This document shows, piece after piece, positions 8,926 through 16,374 of a stretch of 64,000 bases of DNA (the first letter of the stretch is position 1; each line of letters begins with the position of its first letter). The notes beneath the pieces were generated by a model that was not told the origin of the DNA, searched no databases, and saw nothing but the letters and a program-made list of their open reading frames with translations. Source of the stretch: Natronolimnohabitans innermongolicus JCM 12255 (GTDB lineage: Archaea; Halobacteriota; Halobacteria; Halobacteriales; Natrialbaceae). The DNA lies in NCBI RefSeq assembly GCF_000337215.1, contig NZ_AOHZ01000031.1, positions 1 to 64,000 on the forward strand, given 5' to 3'. The position numbers and the translations under genes were made by a program.

Positions 8926-9657
8926 ATGACCGAGGGACTCGAAGCGGACGTCGAGGAGTTGGGCGACGTCGCGACGCGGCGCGACGAACTGGCGAGTCGC
9001 ATCCGCACCCACGCCGGCGAAATCGCGCGCGAACTGGCCGTCTTCCAGGGCGGAGACTACGGACAGGAGACCTTCGAGACCGAGGACGGCTCGTGGACGC
9101 TGAAGTACGAAGCCGGCGACGTTCAGTACCTCCGTTTCGATCCGCGATCGGGCGACGAAATCTACGTCGTCTCGAGCAAACACCCGCCCGAACCCGAGGC
9201 GCTCGAGACGGCGCTCGCCGACTACGGCGCGTTCGTCGCGGCCTACAACGCGTACGTTCGTTCGATGGACGGACTGCTCGTGGACGTCCCCGAGACGTTC
9301 CCCGAGATAGAGACGACGGCCGAACTGGTCGCCGAACGCGACCGCATCATCGAGCGGATTCGCGAGGTCGGAAACGCGATGGCGAGCGAACTCTACCGCT
9401 ACGAGGGAGAGTACGGCACGTACGCGACGACGATCGGCGGCACCCGCTGGGAGCTCAAGTACGACGGTGACGTCGCCTCCTACCTCCGGGTCGGCGGCTC
9501 GGACGGCACGTACCTCATCTCACAGTACGGTCCGCCCGCGGCGACCGAAGTCCGACGCCTCGCGGAGGACGTCCCGCTGTTCGTCGAGTCGTTCAACGAG
9601 CACGTCGACGAACTCGAGGCCGACCTCGCTACCGTTTCGTTCGCCGAGAACGAGTGA
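8926..9657 (+). CDS. Hypothetical protein with two internal repeats
   Basis: A 243-residue acidic protein starting MTEGLEADVEELGDV, with no signal or membrane segment. It is an internal duplication: GDYGQETFETEDGSWTLKYE...VQYLRFDPRSGDEIYVVSSKHPP in the first half parallels GEYGTYATTIGGTRWELKYD...ASYLRVGGSDGTYLISQYGPP in the second. Each copy is preceded by a helix (IARELAVF / MASELYRY) and followed by a helix ending in FVAAYNAYV / FVESFNEHV. No family is recognised. It lies 67 nt after the deacetylase-like gene, so they may be cotranscribed. The reading frame continues far upstream, but only by overlapping that gene. Confidence 0.75.
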   Translation: MTEGLEADVEELGDVATRRDELASRIRTHAGEIARELAVFQGGDYGQETFETEDGSWTLKYEAGDVQYLRFDPRSGDEIYVVSSKHPPEPEALETALADYGAFVAAYNAYVRSMDGLLVDVPETFPEIETTAELVAERDRIIERIREVGNAMASELYRYEGEYGTYATTIGGTRWELKYDGDVASYLRVGGSDGTYLISQYGPPAATEVRRLAEDVPLFVESFNEHVDELEADLATVSFAENE

Positions 9658-9969
9658 TACCGCCGACAAGTAGTCGATGCGACGTCGGTCGTGAACTCGC
9701 GGCCGTCGAGCGACTCGGGACGTTTCGATTCTCAGCGCGGACGCGTTTTGCAGTCGTCGACGCTGACGGTTCAGCGCAGCGACCGTTCCTCGCCGGCCCA
9801 CCAGCCGTCGGTATAAGCGACTCGGTGTTCGGCGTCCGTACCGGGCTGTAGGGTCGCGTTTCGAACGTTACGAGCGAACTACGCGAATCCGTTTCGAATA
9901 AACGCGACGACAATCAGGAGAACTGACTGAGCCGTTTTTCCCGATTTCGCCCCCCTTTCTGAACGTAGC
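9658..9969. other. Intergenic region, no gene seen
   Basis: About 310 nt. The last 40 nt contain T-rich and C-rich tracts (GCCGTTTTTCCCG near 9932) that could end the upstream transcript, followed immediately by the start region of the DUF4397 gene. A short repeat, GTTTCGAA, occurs near 9858 and 9891. No frame or RNA is supported. Confidence 0.5.
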
Positions 9970-11418
9970 ATGACTCTATCACGACGTTCGACGATCAAGG
10001 CGATCGGCGTAGTCGGTGCGGGAACAGCCGTCACCGGATCCGCACTGGCCGTCAACGAACACGAAGACGACGAGCGCGACGCCGACGAGGTCCCCGACGA
10101 CGAGGAGGTCGGCGCGATCCGCGTCGGACACTTCTCGCCCGACGCACCCGAGGTGGACGTCTACGTCGACGACCAGCAGATCCTCTCGGACGTCGGCTAC
10201 GACGAACTCTCGCCGTACCTCGAGATCGCACCCGGCACGTACACGCTGACGATTACGGCCGCCGGCGACGACGAACCGGTCTACGAGGACTCCCTCTCGG
10301 TCGACACGGACTTCTATACGGCCGCTGCGATCGGCGAGCTCGAAGCCGACGAAGACGATCCGGTCACCGGAGACGACGAGGACGTCGACGAGCCCGAAAC
10401 CGCGTCGGCCGTACAGGACGACGACCTCGAGAACGGCCTCGAAGACGACGACGATGACGACCTCGAGGACGACGACGATCTCGAAAACGGTCTCGAGGAC
10501 GATCCCGAGGACGACGACGACGACGAGCCCGACACGGGAACGTTCGACGTCCTGTTGCTGTACGACGCCCAGCCCGACGAGGTCGAAGAAGAAACCGCAC
10601 AGCTGCGGATCGTTCACGCGTCACCCGACGCACCGACGGTCGACATCGGCGTCGAAGAGGGACTCTCGCTGTTCGAGGACGTCGCCTTCGCCGAACCCTC
10701 CGGCTACGCTCCCGTCGGTCCCGGCGAGCAGACGCTCGACATCTTCGAAGCTGACGAAAACGATCTGGGCGCGGCACCCGACGGAGAGGGAGACGACGAG
10801 GACGCCGAGCCCGAAACCGCGTCGGCGATCCAGGACGACGACGATGACGACCTCGAGAACGGCCTCGAGGACGACGACGACCTCGAAGACGACGATGACG
10901 ACGAGGACGACGCCGAACTCGGAGACGACGAAGTAATCGATCAGCCAGACCCCCTCACGTCAGTCGACGTCGAGTTCGAGGAGGGAACGGCCTACACGGC
11001 GTTCGCGATCGGCTACTTCGAGCAGTTCGACGACGAGGATCTCGAAAACGGTCTCGAAGACGAAGACGAGGAGGAAGACGACGTCGACGAACCGGAGACC
11101 GGATCGCTCGTCCAGGACGACTACGACGACGACGATGACGAGGACGACCGACCGTTCGAAATCCGTCTCGTCGTCGACGGCACGGAAGAAGAAGAGGCCG
11201 ACGAGGAACCGGAGGAAGCCGATCCTGACGAGGAAGAAATCGAGGAACCGGACGACGAGGACGACGAGCTCGAGGATGACGATGACGAGGACGAGCTCGA
11301 TGACGACTACGACGATGACGACGACCTCGAAGACGACGACCTCGAAGACGACGACTACGATGAGGACGACGACTACGACGACGCCGAAGAGGAAGATCCG
11401 CTAACCGCGGACGACTGA
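9970..11418 (+). CDS. Exported DUF4397 protein with acidic inserts
   Basis: A 482-residue protein. SRRSTIKAIG (residues 4-13) is a Tat signal. Two DUF4397 units are visible: IRVGHFSPDAPEVDVYVD...LEIAPGTYTLTIT (50-96) and LRIVHASPDAPTVDIGV...APVGPGEQTLDIF (212-259). Three long acidic inserts interrupt loops (about 125-190, 262-327 and 353-394). Each carries a hydrophobic-Gln motif (ETASAVQDD, ETASAIQDD, ETGSLVQDD) and ENGLEDD/ENGLEDE. The C-terminal 75 residues are almost pure Asp/Glu. DUF4397 proteins are extracellular beta-sandwich proteins of unknown function. The insert motif recurs in the two secreted paralogs at 13037-16120. Confidence 0.85.
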   Translation: MTLSRRSTIKAIGVVGAGTAVTGSALAVNEHEDDERDADEVPDDEEVGAIRVGHFSPDAPEVDVYVDDQQILSDVGYDELSPYLEIAPGTYTLTITAAGDDEPVYEDSLSVDTDFYTAAAIGELEADEDDPVTGDDEDVDEPETASAVQDDDLENGLEDDDDDDLEDDDDLENGLEDDPEDDDDDEPDTGTFDVLLLYDAQPDEVEEETAQLRIVHASPDAPTVDIGVEEGLSLFEDVAFAEPSGYAPVGPGEQTLDIFEADENDLGAAPDGEGDDEDAEPETASAIQDDDDDDLENGLEDDDDLEDDDDDEDDAELGDDEVIDQPDPLTSVDVEFEEGTAYTAFAIGYFEQFDDEDLENGLEDEDEEEDDVDEPETGSLVQDDYDDDDDEDDRPFEIRLVVDGTEEEEADEEPEEADPDEEEIEEPDDEDDELEDDDDEDELDDDYDDDDDLEDDDLEDDDYDEDDDYDDAEEEDPLTADD

Positions 11419-11460
11419 TCGGCGACCGTCGACGCGCCATCCACCCGCCGATTCGAACGC

Positions 11461-11474
11461 CGCTTTTTTAGCGT
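11461..11474 (+). terminator. T-tract terminator
   Basis: CGCTTTTTTAGCG: a run of six T (11464-11469) inside a 4-bp inverted CGCT/AGCG, 45 nt after the DUF4397 stop codon. T-runs are the usual archaeal termination signal. Confidence 0.5.
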
Positions 11475-11568
11475 GATCGACGACGCGGAGCCGTCAGTTT
11501 CTCGATAGGACGACCTGGTCAGTGGGCCGTCGAGACCGTCTCGAGAGCGACACTCGTCGACCGAGAGC

Positions 11569-11658
11569 GCGATAGGAGCCACTGAAACGAACAGAAGATC
11601 CCGAGCGCAACGCAGTCCTGTGACCGGGCGTGCAGCGACTGTCAGTGGCTCCTATCGC
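11569..11658. repeat. 90-bp segment with perfect 17-bp terminal inverted repeats
   Basis: GCGATAGGAGCCACTGA (11569-11585) is the exact reverse complement of 11642-11658, with 56 nt between. It lies in the ~430-nt gap between two convergent genes (DUF4397 and padR), where no coding frame is supported. It could be a MITE-like remnant or a long-stem RNA structure; no clear target-site duplication is visible. Confidence 0.7.
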
Positions 11659-11852
11659 AATTCCGGAGACGCGCCCCTGACCGCAGTAGCCGTCGACTCG
11701 AGACCGTCGTTGTACGTCGGCGCGGATACTCGAGACGGCCCGTCGAAACGACGGACGTCGCTGATCGAGTGCGCTGCTCGTCGGTTCGACGCAGCGACTG
11801 GTAGGAGAGAGCGGACGGCGTCCGAGCGATGATGAGAGAACTGCCAGGGGTG

Positions 11853-12128
11853 TCAGACGTCGACGTACTGGTTAACCCACTCCTGGCGTCGTTGCAACGC
11901 TCGACGACCTTTCGGCGTCAGCGCGTAGTAATTCGTCCGTCGATCGAGCTGTCCCTTCTCGACGAGCTCTTTTTCGACGAGCGTATCGAGGTTGGGATAC
12001 AGCCGGCCGTGTGTGACCGGTTGATCGATGTAGTTGTTGATGTCGTCGAGAATCTCCTGTCCCGACGGTCGATCCTTCCCTGCAATTACGTACAGCAAGT
12101 CACGCTGAAATCCGGTTAGCTGATCCAT
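11853..12128 (-). CDS. PadR-family transcriptional regulator
   Basis: A 91-residue winged-helix protein: MDQLTGFQRDLLYVIAGKDRPSGQEILDDIN...VTHGRLYPNLDTLVEKELVEKG...NYYALTPKGRRAL. The HGRLYPNLDTLV recognition region and YxLTxxG wing are standard for PadR proteins of the short (about 90-110 residue) class. It likely represses its own promoter and perhaps a neighbour; the ligand is unknown. A palindrome between its TATA-like box and start codon (12141-12158) supports autoregulation. It is divergent from the NUDIX gene. Confidence 0.88.
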   Translation of the reverse strand: MDQLTGFQRDLLYVIAGKDRPSGQEILDDINNYIDQPVTHGRLYPNLDTLVEKELVEKGQLDRRTNYYALTPKGRRALQRRQEWVNQYVDV

Positions 12129-12140
12129 GGATCACCCTCT

Positions 12141-12178
12141 GAGTGACGACCTTCACTCATCTGTGACTTTGTTATAGA
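12141..12178 (-). promoter_or_regulatory. padR promoter with palindromic operator
   Basis: Reading towards padR, a TATA-like CTATAACAA (about 12170-12178) is followed by GAGTGA-AGGTCG-TCACTC (12141-12158), a 6+6 bp palindrome, then the ATG at 12128. An operator between TATA box and start is the expected layout for an autorepressor. Confidence 0.55.
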
Positions 12179-12304
12179 GCCGGTACGGACGTCCCGGAGC
12201 GCAGAACGCACGGCATAGGACGGGGTAACCCTCCCCATTATGGACCGCCGCGTTCGTGCGTCGGTGACGCGGCGTTTTTGACAGCAACCGCCGTACGACC
12301 CGAC

Positions 12305-12859
12305 ATGCCCACCGATCCGCTCGCCTGGGAGACGCTCGAGAGCGAAGTAGCCTACAGTTGTCCGGGCTTCAACGTCGTTAACGACCGCGTTCGGCTTCCC
12401 GACGGCACCGAGACCGAGTTCGATTACCTCTCCGAGCCCGCGAGCGTCTGCGTGCTTCCGTTTACCCCCAACGGCGACGTCGTCTGTATCGAGGAGTGGC
12501 GCCAGGCCGTCGACCGCGTCAACTACGGACTCCCGGTTGGCGGAACCGAACCCGAAGACGACGACCTCGAGGCGGCGGCCCGTCGCGAACTGGCCGAAGA
12601 AACGGGCCACGAGGCCGAGACGCTCGAGTCGCTGGTGACCGTGGAACCGGCGAACGGCCTCGCCGACTCGGTGATGCACTTCGTCGTCGCCCGCGGCTGT
12701 CGGCCGACCGCCGAACAACGACTCGATCACAACGAGAGCATCCGCGTGACGCCGACGGCGTTCGACGACCTCCTCGAGTCGGTCCGCGCGGGCGAGATTC
12801 GCGACGGCCGGACCGTGCTGGCCGTCTCCTACTATCAGCTGTTCGAAGCCGACTCGTAG
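12305..12859 (+). CDS. NUDIX hydrolase
   Basis: A 184-residue hydrolase of the ADP-sugar pyrophosphatase type. The Nudix box reads GGTEPEDDDLEAAARRELAE then ETGHE, keeping the REL-x-EE-TG core that binds divalent metal; the upstream box Glu is replaced by Asp. The N-terminal strand VCVLPFTPNGDVVCIEEWRQAVDRVNYGLPVGG resembles ADP-ribose pyrophosphatases. It probably hydrolyses a nucleoside diphosphate linked to another moiety. The start MPTDPLAWETL at 12305 is preferred over an in-frame upstream codon at 12278. Confidence 0.88.
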   Translation: MPTDPLAWETLESEVAYSCPGFNVVNDRVRLPDGTETEFDYLSEPASVCVLPFTPNGDVVCIEEWRQAVDRVNYGLPVGGTEPEDDDLEAAARRELAEETGHEAETLESLVTVEPANGLADSVMHFVVARGCRPTAEQRLDHNESIRVTPTAFDDLLESVRAGEIRDGRTVLAVSYYQLFEADS

Positions 12860-13036
12860 CGGCCCAACGGGTCGACGGGGCCGCTGCCACCAGTCTCGAC
12901 TCGGGTACTAAAAAATCGAACTGAGACGGGTGTGAGCCGGCTCGTTTTCGCTCTCGGTCGGTTGCCGGTCGGCACTCGACCGGACCGAGGGCCGAACGAG
13001 CGGTCGACTCGATCAGGCCGGCGCGCCGATCATCGA

Positions 13037-14332
13037 TTACTCGGCGTCTTCGTCTCCGTCAGCAGGGTCGTCGTCAGCGTCGGCGTTGTCGGCGTCGTCT
13101 TCGTCCTCGTCACCGTCGTCGGTGTCTTCCTCGATGTCCTCGAGGTCGCTCGCATCGGCGATCGTCATCGACTCGGCGTTCGCGGTGTCGATCGAGATCG
13201 CGGTTGCCGACGCCTGTGAGACGATTTCGGCGTCAGCATCGTCCTCGGCGTCCTCGTCGGGGTCGTCCTGCACGGCGGCCGCCTCGTCAGCGTCGTTTGC
13301 GTTCTCGTCCGCGTCTTCGTCGTCAGGCGCTTCGTCGTCCGCGTCTTCGTCGTCCGCGTCTTCGTCGTCAGCTTCCTCGAGTTCCTCGATCGTCATCGAA
13401 TCGATCGAGACCGCCTCGACGTCGAACTCCTCGATCGTGAGGTCGTCGATCTGTTGGGTCTGTGCCTCCTCGTCGTCGGCGTCAGCGTCTTCTTCGTCCT
13501 CGTCAGCGGCCTCGTCTTCAGGCTCTTCCTCTTCCTGGACGGCCGCCTCCTCGTCGGCCTCGTCGTTCTCATCGTCGTCGTTGAAGAGGCCGTCGAACCA
13601 GTCGCTGATGTCGTCGAGGAGCCCGCCGTCGTCGACCTCGAGATCGTCGATCGACAGCTGCTCGACGGTCATCGACTCGATGGTGAGGTTTTCGATGGTG
13701 AGTTCGTCAGCGTCCTCGTCGATCAGATCCTGCTCGCCGGCGTCGTCAGCGAGGCCGTTCTCCTCGTCGGCCTCGTCGTCAGCCATCTCGTCGTCGTCAG
13801 CGTCGTCCTGGATCACTGCGGCGGTTTCGGCCTCGTCGTCTTCGTCGTCAGCGAGGCCGTTCTCCTCGTCGGCCTCGTCGTCAGCCATCTCGTCATCCTC
13901 CTCTAGCTCGAGATCCTCGATCGAGACGGTCTCGAACTCGAGTTGTTCGATCTGGATGTCCGAGATCGTCACGTCACCGTCCGCCGTGTCGTCCATCGCG
14001 TCTTCGTCGTCGGCAGCATCGTCGTCAGCAGCGTCGCCATCGTTCGCGTCCTCGTCTTCGTCGTCCGTCTCAACGTCCTCGAGTTCCTCGTCGAGGTCCT
14101 CGTCGACGTCGAAGGTTTCGGCGTTCAGTTCCTCGATCGTCGCGTCCTCGATGGTGACGTCGTCGAGTTCGAGTTCACCGACCTGTACGTTTTCGAGTGT
14201 CGCTTCGCCCACGTCTCCGGCGTCGTCGTTCGCCCCGGTCGCGGTCGCGGCACCAGCGAGGGCGGGACCCCCCGAGAGCGCGACCAGCAGGGCGACGAGA
14301 ACGACGCCGCTTTGCTGCAGTCGTGAAACCAT
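13037..14332 (-). CDS. Secreted pentapeptide-like repeat protein with acidic linkers (paralog A)
   Basis: A 431-residue protein. MVSRLQQSGVVLVALLVALSGGPALAGA is a Sec signal. The mature chain alternates two elements. Five blocks (about residues 46-76, 121-144, 211-233, 298-319, 379-400) have a five-residue period [LM]-[TS]-[IV]-[ED]-x, for example LTIEN-LTIES-MTVEQ-LSIDD. Between them lie Asp/Glu/Ala linkers with ENGLADD and ETAAVIQDD motifs. The period suggests a right-handed beta-solenoid like pentapeptide-repeat proteins, though with Leu/Ile instead of Ala/Leu inward positions. No transmembrane anchor is seen at the C terminus. Function unknown. Its upstream neighbour on the same strand is paralog B. 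Confidence 0.8.
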   Translation of the reverse strand: MVSRLQQSGVVLVALLVALSGGPALAGAATATGANDDAGDVGEATLENVQVGELELDDVTIEDATIEELNAETFDVDEDLDEELEDVETDDEDEDANDGDAADDDAADDEDAMDDTADGDVTISDIQIEQLEFETVSIEDLELEEDDEMADDEADEENGLADDEDDEAETAAVIQDDADDDEMADDEADEENGLADDAGEQDLIDEDADELTIENLTIESMTVEQLSIDDLEVDDGGLLDDISDWFDGLFNDDDENDEADEEAAVQEEEEPEDEAADEDEEDADADDEEAQTQQIDDLTIEEFDVEAVSIDSMTIEELEEADDEDADDEDADDEAPDDEDADENANDADEAAAVQDDPDEDAEDDADAEIVSQASATAISIDTANAESMTIADASDLEDIEEDTDDGDEDEDDADNADADDDPADGDEDAE

Positions 14333-14701
14333 GCGGTCGACACTACCGGCGACACGGCGCTAAAGTGGGCCGACTGTTACAGCGTTGGGTTCGAGAAACG
14401 CACAGTTTGAAATCACGTCGCGTGCGCTAATCGAGCGTTCATCGTCTCCGAATCAGAGACCAGTACAGCGCCGAGTATTGAGCTCTGTCGGGCCAAAATA
14501 CGACTTGTGCCTGCGATCGCTGTTGACTTACTATCCGGCCCCGAGAACGCTTCGTTACTGGTCTCGGTGTTGAGACGTTCGGTCGCGGACCGTCAGGGGG
14601 TCACCGTGTTGGTACTCAGTGGCGCAGCAAAAAAGGATACGGCAGTGCGCGGCTGAATCGGGCGTCGTATCGCTCGACGCCGATCAGTTGTGGATCAGCG
14701 C
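14333..14701. other. Intergenic region between the secreted paralogs
   Basis: About 370 nt. The part next to 14332 holds the promoter of paralog A (see 14358-14380). The rest shows no coding frame with haloarchaeal character. A weak repeat of GTTGAGACGTTCGG-type sequence is not convincing. Paralog B ends at 14702 on the same strand, so this gap also carries its terminator. Confidence 0.5.
14358..14380 (-). promoter_or_regulatory. Promoter of paralog A, shared with paralog B
   Basis: Read on the minus strand: AACAGTCGGCCCACTTTAGC, with the TATA-like CTTTAG about 30 nt before ATG 14332. The same upstream block AACAGTCGGC followed 4 nt later by TTTAGC precedes paralog B at 16146-16168. This suggests leaderless transcription and a common activator or BRE context. 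Confidence 0.6.
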
Positions 14702-16120
14702 TTAGAAGAGGTCGGGGAGGAGTCCGTCGTCATCCTCCTCTTCCTCTTCGTCGTCAGCGTCGTCTTCAGCGTCTTCCTCGTCGTCGTCAGCCTCGTCGTC
14801 CTCGTCGTCATCCATCAGGCCGTCGTCGTCATCTGCTTCGTCTTCGTCATCCGTTTCGTCGGCTTCCTCATCCTCGACGTCCTCGAGGTCCTCGGCGTCA
14901 GCGATGGTCAGCGATTCGGCGGTTGCGTCACCGATGTCGATGGAGCTGGCAGAGGCCTGGGAGACGGTCTCCTCGTCGTCAGCCTCGTCGTCGTCCATCT
15001 CGTCATCGTTCATCTCGTCTTCGTCGTCAGCCTCGTCGTCTTCGTCGTCAGCGAGGCCGTTCTCTTCATCGTCGGCCTCGTCGTCATCCATTTCGTCGTC
15101 GTCAAGCTCCGCTTCCTCGACCTGCTCGACGGTCATCGAGTCGACGGTGATCTCGTCAACGTCGAACGTCTCGATGGTTAGCGACTCGATTTCTTGTTCT
15201 TCAGTTTCTTCGTCGTCAGCTTCGTCGTCCTCGAGGCCGTTCTCTTCGTCGGCCTCGTCGTCATCCATTTCGTCCTCGTCGTCAGCGTCGTCCTGGATCA
15301 CTGCGGCGGTCTCAGCCTCGTCGTCTTCGTCGTCAGCGAGGCCGTTCTCTTCGTCGTCAGTCTCGTCTTCGTCGTCAGCGTCGAGTGCGTCGTCGTCGTC
15401 AGCTTCGTCGTCCTCGACGGTCAGTTCGTCGATGGTCAGCGTCTCGACGTTCAGTTCTTCGATGGTGAGCTCCTCGACGGTGAGCTCGTCAGCGTCCTCG
15501 TCGATCAGATCCTGCTCGGCGGCGTCGTCATCTTCGAGGCCGTTCTCCTCGTCGTCGGCCTCGTCGTCATTCATTTCGTCTTCGTCGTCAGCGAGGCCGT
15601 TCTCTTCGTCGTCGGCCTCGTCGTCATCCATTTCGTCTTCGTCGTCAGCCTCGAGCTCGTCATCCTCCTCTAGCTCGAGGTCCTCGATCGAGACGTCCTC
15701 GAGTTCGAGGTGTTCGATCTGGATGTCGGAGATCGTCACTTCTTCTGCGTCAGCGTCGTCAGCGTCCTCCTCGTCCATCTCGTCGTCATCGGTCATCTCG
15801 TCGTCGTCAGCGTCGTCCTGGATGGCCGATGCGGTTTCAGCGTCGTCCTCGTCATCCGCATCCGCGTCTTCGTCAGCCTCGTCCAGTTCGTCCTGGAGTT
15901 CCTCGACGTCAGCGTCGAACTCCTCGACGTTCAGTTCCTCGATCGTCGCGTCTTCGACGGTAACGTTATCCAGTTCGAGTGTCTCTACATCTGCGTCTTG
16001 GATCGTTGCGCTCACGTCTCCATCGTCTGTCGCGCCGGCCGATGCGCTGGCGAGGGCGGGCCCTCCCGACATCGCAACCATTAGCGCGACGAATACGACT
16101 CCGAGCTTTCGTGACACCAT
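14702..16120 (-). CDS. Secreted pentapeptide-like repeat protein with acidic linkers (paralog B)
   Basis: A 472-residue protein starting MVSRKLGVVFVALMVAMSGGPALASA (Sec signal). It has the same architecture as paralog A: five blocks of period five (LELDNVTVEDATIEELNVEEF; VTISDIQIEHLELEDVSIED; LTVEELTIEELNVETLTIDE; LTIETFDVDEITVDSMTVEQ; IDIGDATAESLTIADAEDLE) joined by acidic linkers. ENGLADD/ENGLEDD occurs five times, and ETASAIQDD and ETAAVIQDD once each. The C terminus DDDGLLPDLF is hydrophobic and distinct from paralog A. An extension upstream to 16363 would run through the promoter, so ATG 16120 is chosen. Confidence 0.8.
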   Translation of the reverse strand: MVSRKLGVVFVALMVAMSGGPALASASAGATDDGDVSATIQDADVETLELDNVTVEDATIEELNVEEFDADVEELQDELDEADEDADADDEDDAETASAIQDDADDDEMTDDDEMDEEDADDADAEEVTISDIQIEHLELEDVSIEDLELEEDDELEADDEDEMDDDEADDEENGLADDEDEMNDDEADDEENGLEDDDAAEQDLIDEDADELTVEELTIEELNVETLTIDELTVEDDEADDDDALDADDEDETDDEENGLADDEDDEAETAAVIQDDADDEDEMDDDEADEENGLEDDEADDEETEEQEIESLTIETFDVDEITVDSMTVEQVEEAELDDDEMDDDEADDEENGLADDEDDEADDEDEMNDDEMDDDEADDEETVSQASASSIDIGDATAESLTIADAEDLEDVEDEEADETDDEDEADDDDGLMDDDEDDEADDDEEDAEDDADDEEEEEDDDGLLPDLF

Positions 16121-16145
16121 TGCACTCGACGCTTCTGACTCTGTC

Positions 16146-16168
16146 CGGCTAAAACGAGCCGACTGTTT
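16146..16168 (-). promoter_or_regulatory. Promoter of paralog B
   Basis: On the minus strand: AAACAGTCGGCTCGTTTTAGCC, with TTTTAG centred about 30 nt before ATG 16120. It matches the paralog A promoter block in sequence and in distance to the start codon. Confidence 0.6.
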
Positions 16169-16374
16169 CGAGATTATCTCGACGAAACCGACAGTTAGTA
16201 CTCGTGGAACAGTCCATAATCGCTGATTCATCGTATCGACGCCGATGACGGTCACGAGATCGGTTCTCGGGCCCGATTTCGGGAGAAATTCCCTTGTGCC
16301 TGCGATCGCTACCGCCTTATCCCACCCGGTGGAGAACGGAACGTTTACCGCCGCGCTCGCCAATGTCCGGCCGA

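Noticed and set aside
7629-9008. 459-codon minus-strand frame over the deacetylase-like gene
   Set aside because: Shadow of a gene with a lipobox and NodB motifs on the plus strand.
14904-16226. Long serine-rich open frame opposite paralog B, and a similar one opposite paralog A (13086-14363)
   Set aside because: GAC/GAG-rich genes read as Ser-rich frames in reverse. They have no start context or domain, and the acidic strand has signal peptides and promoters.
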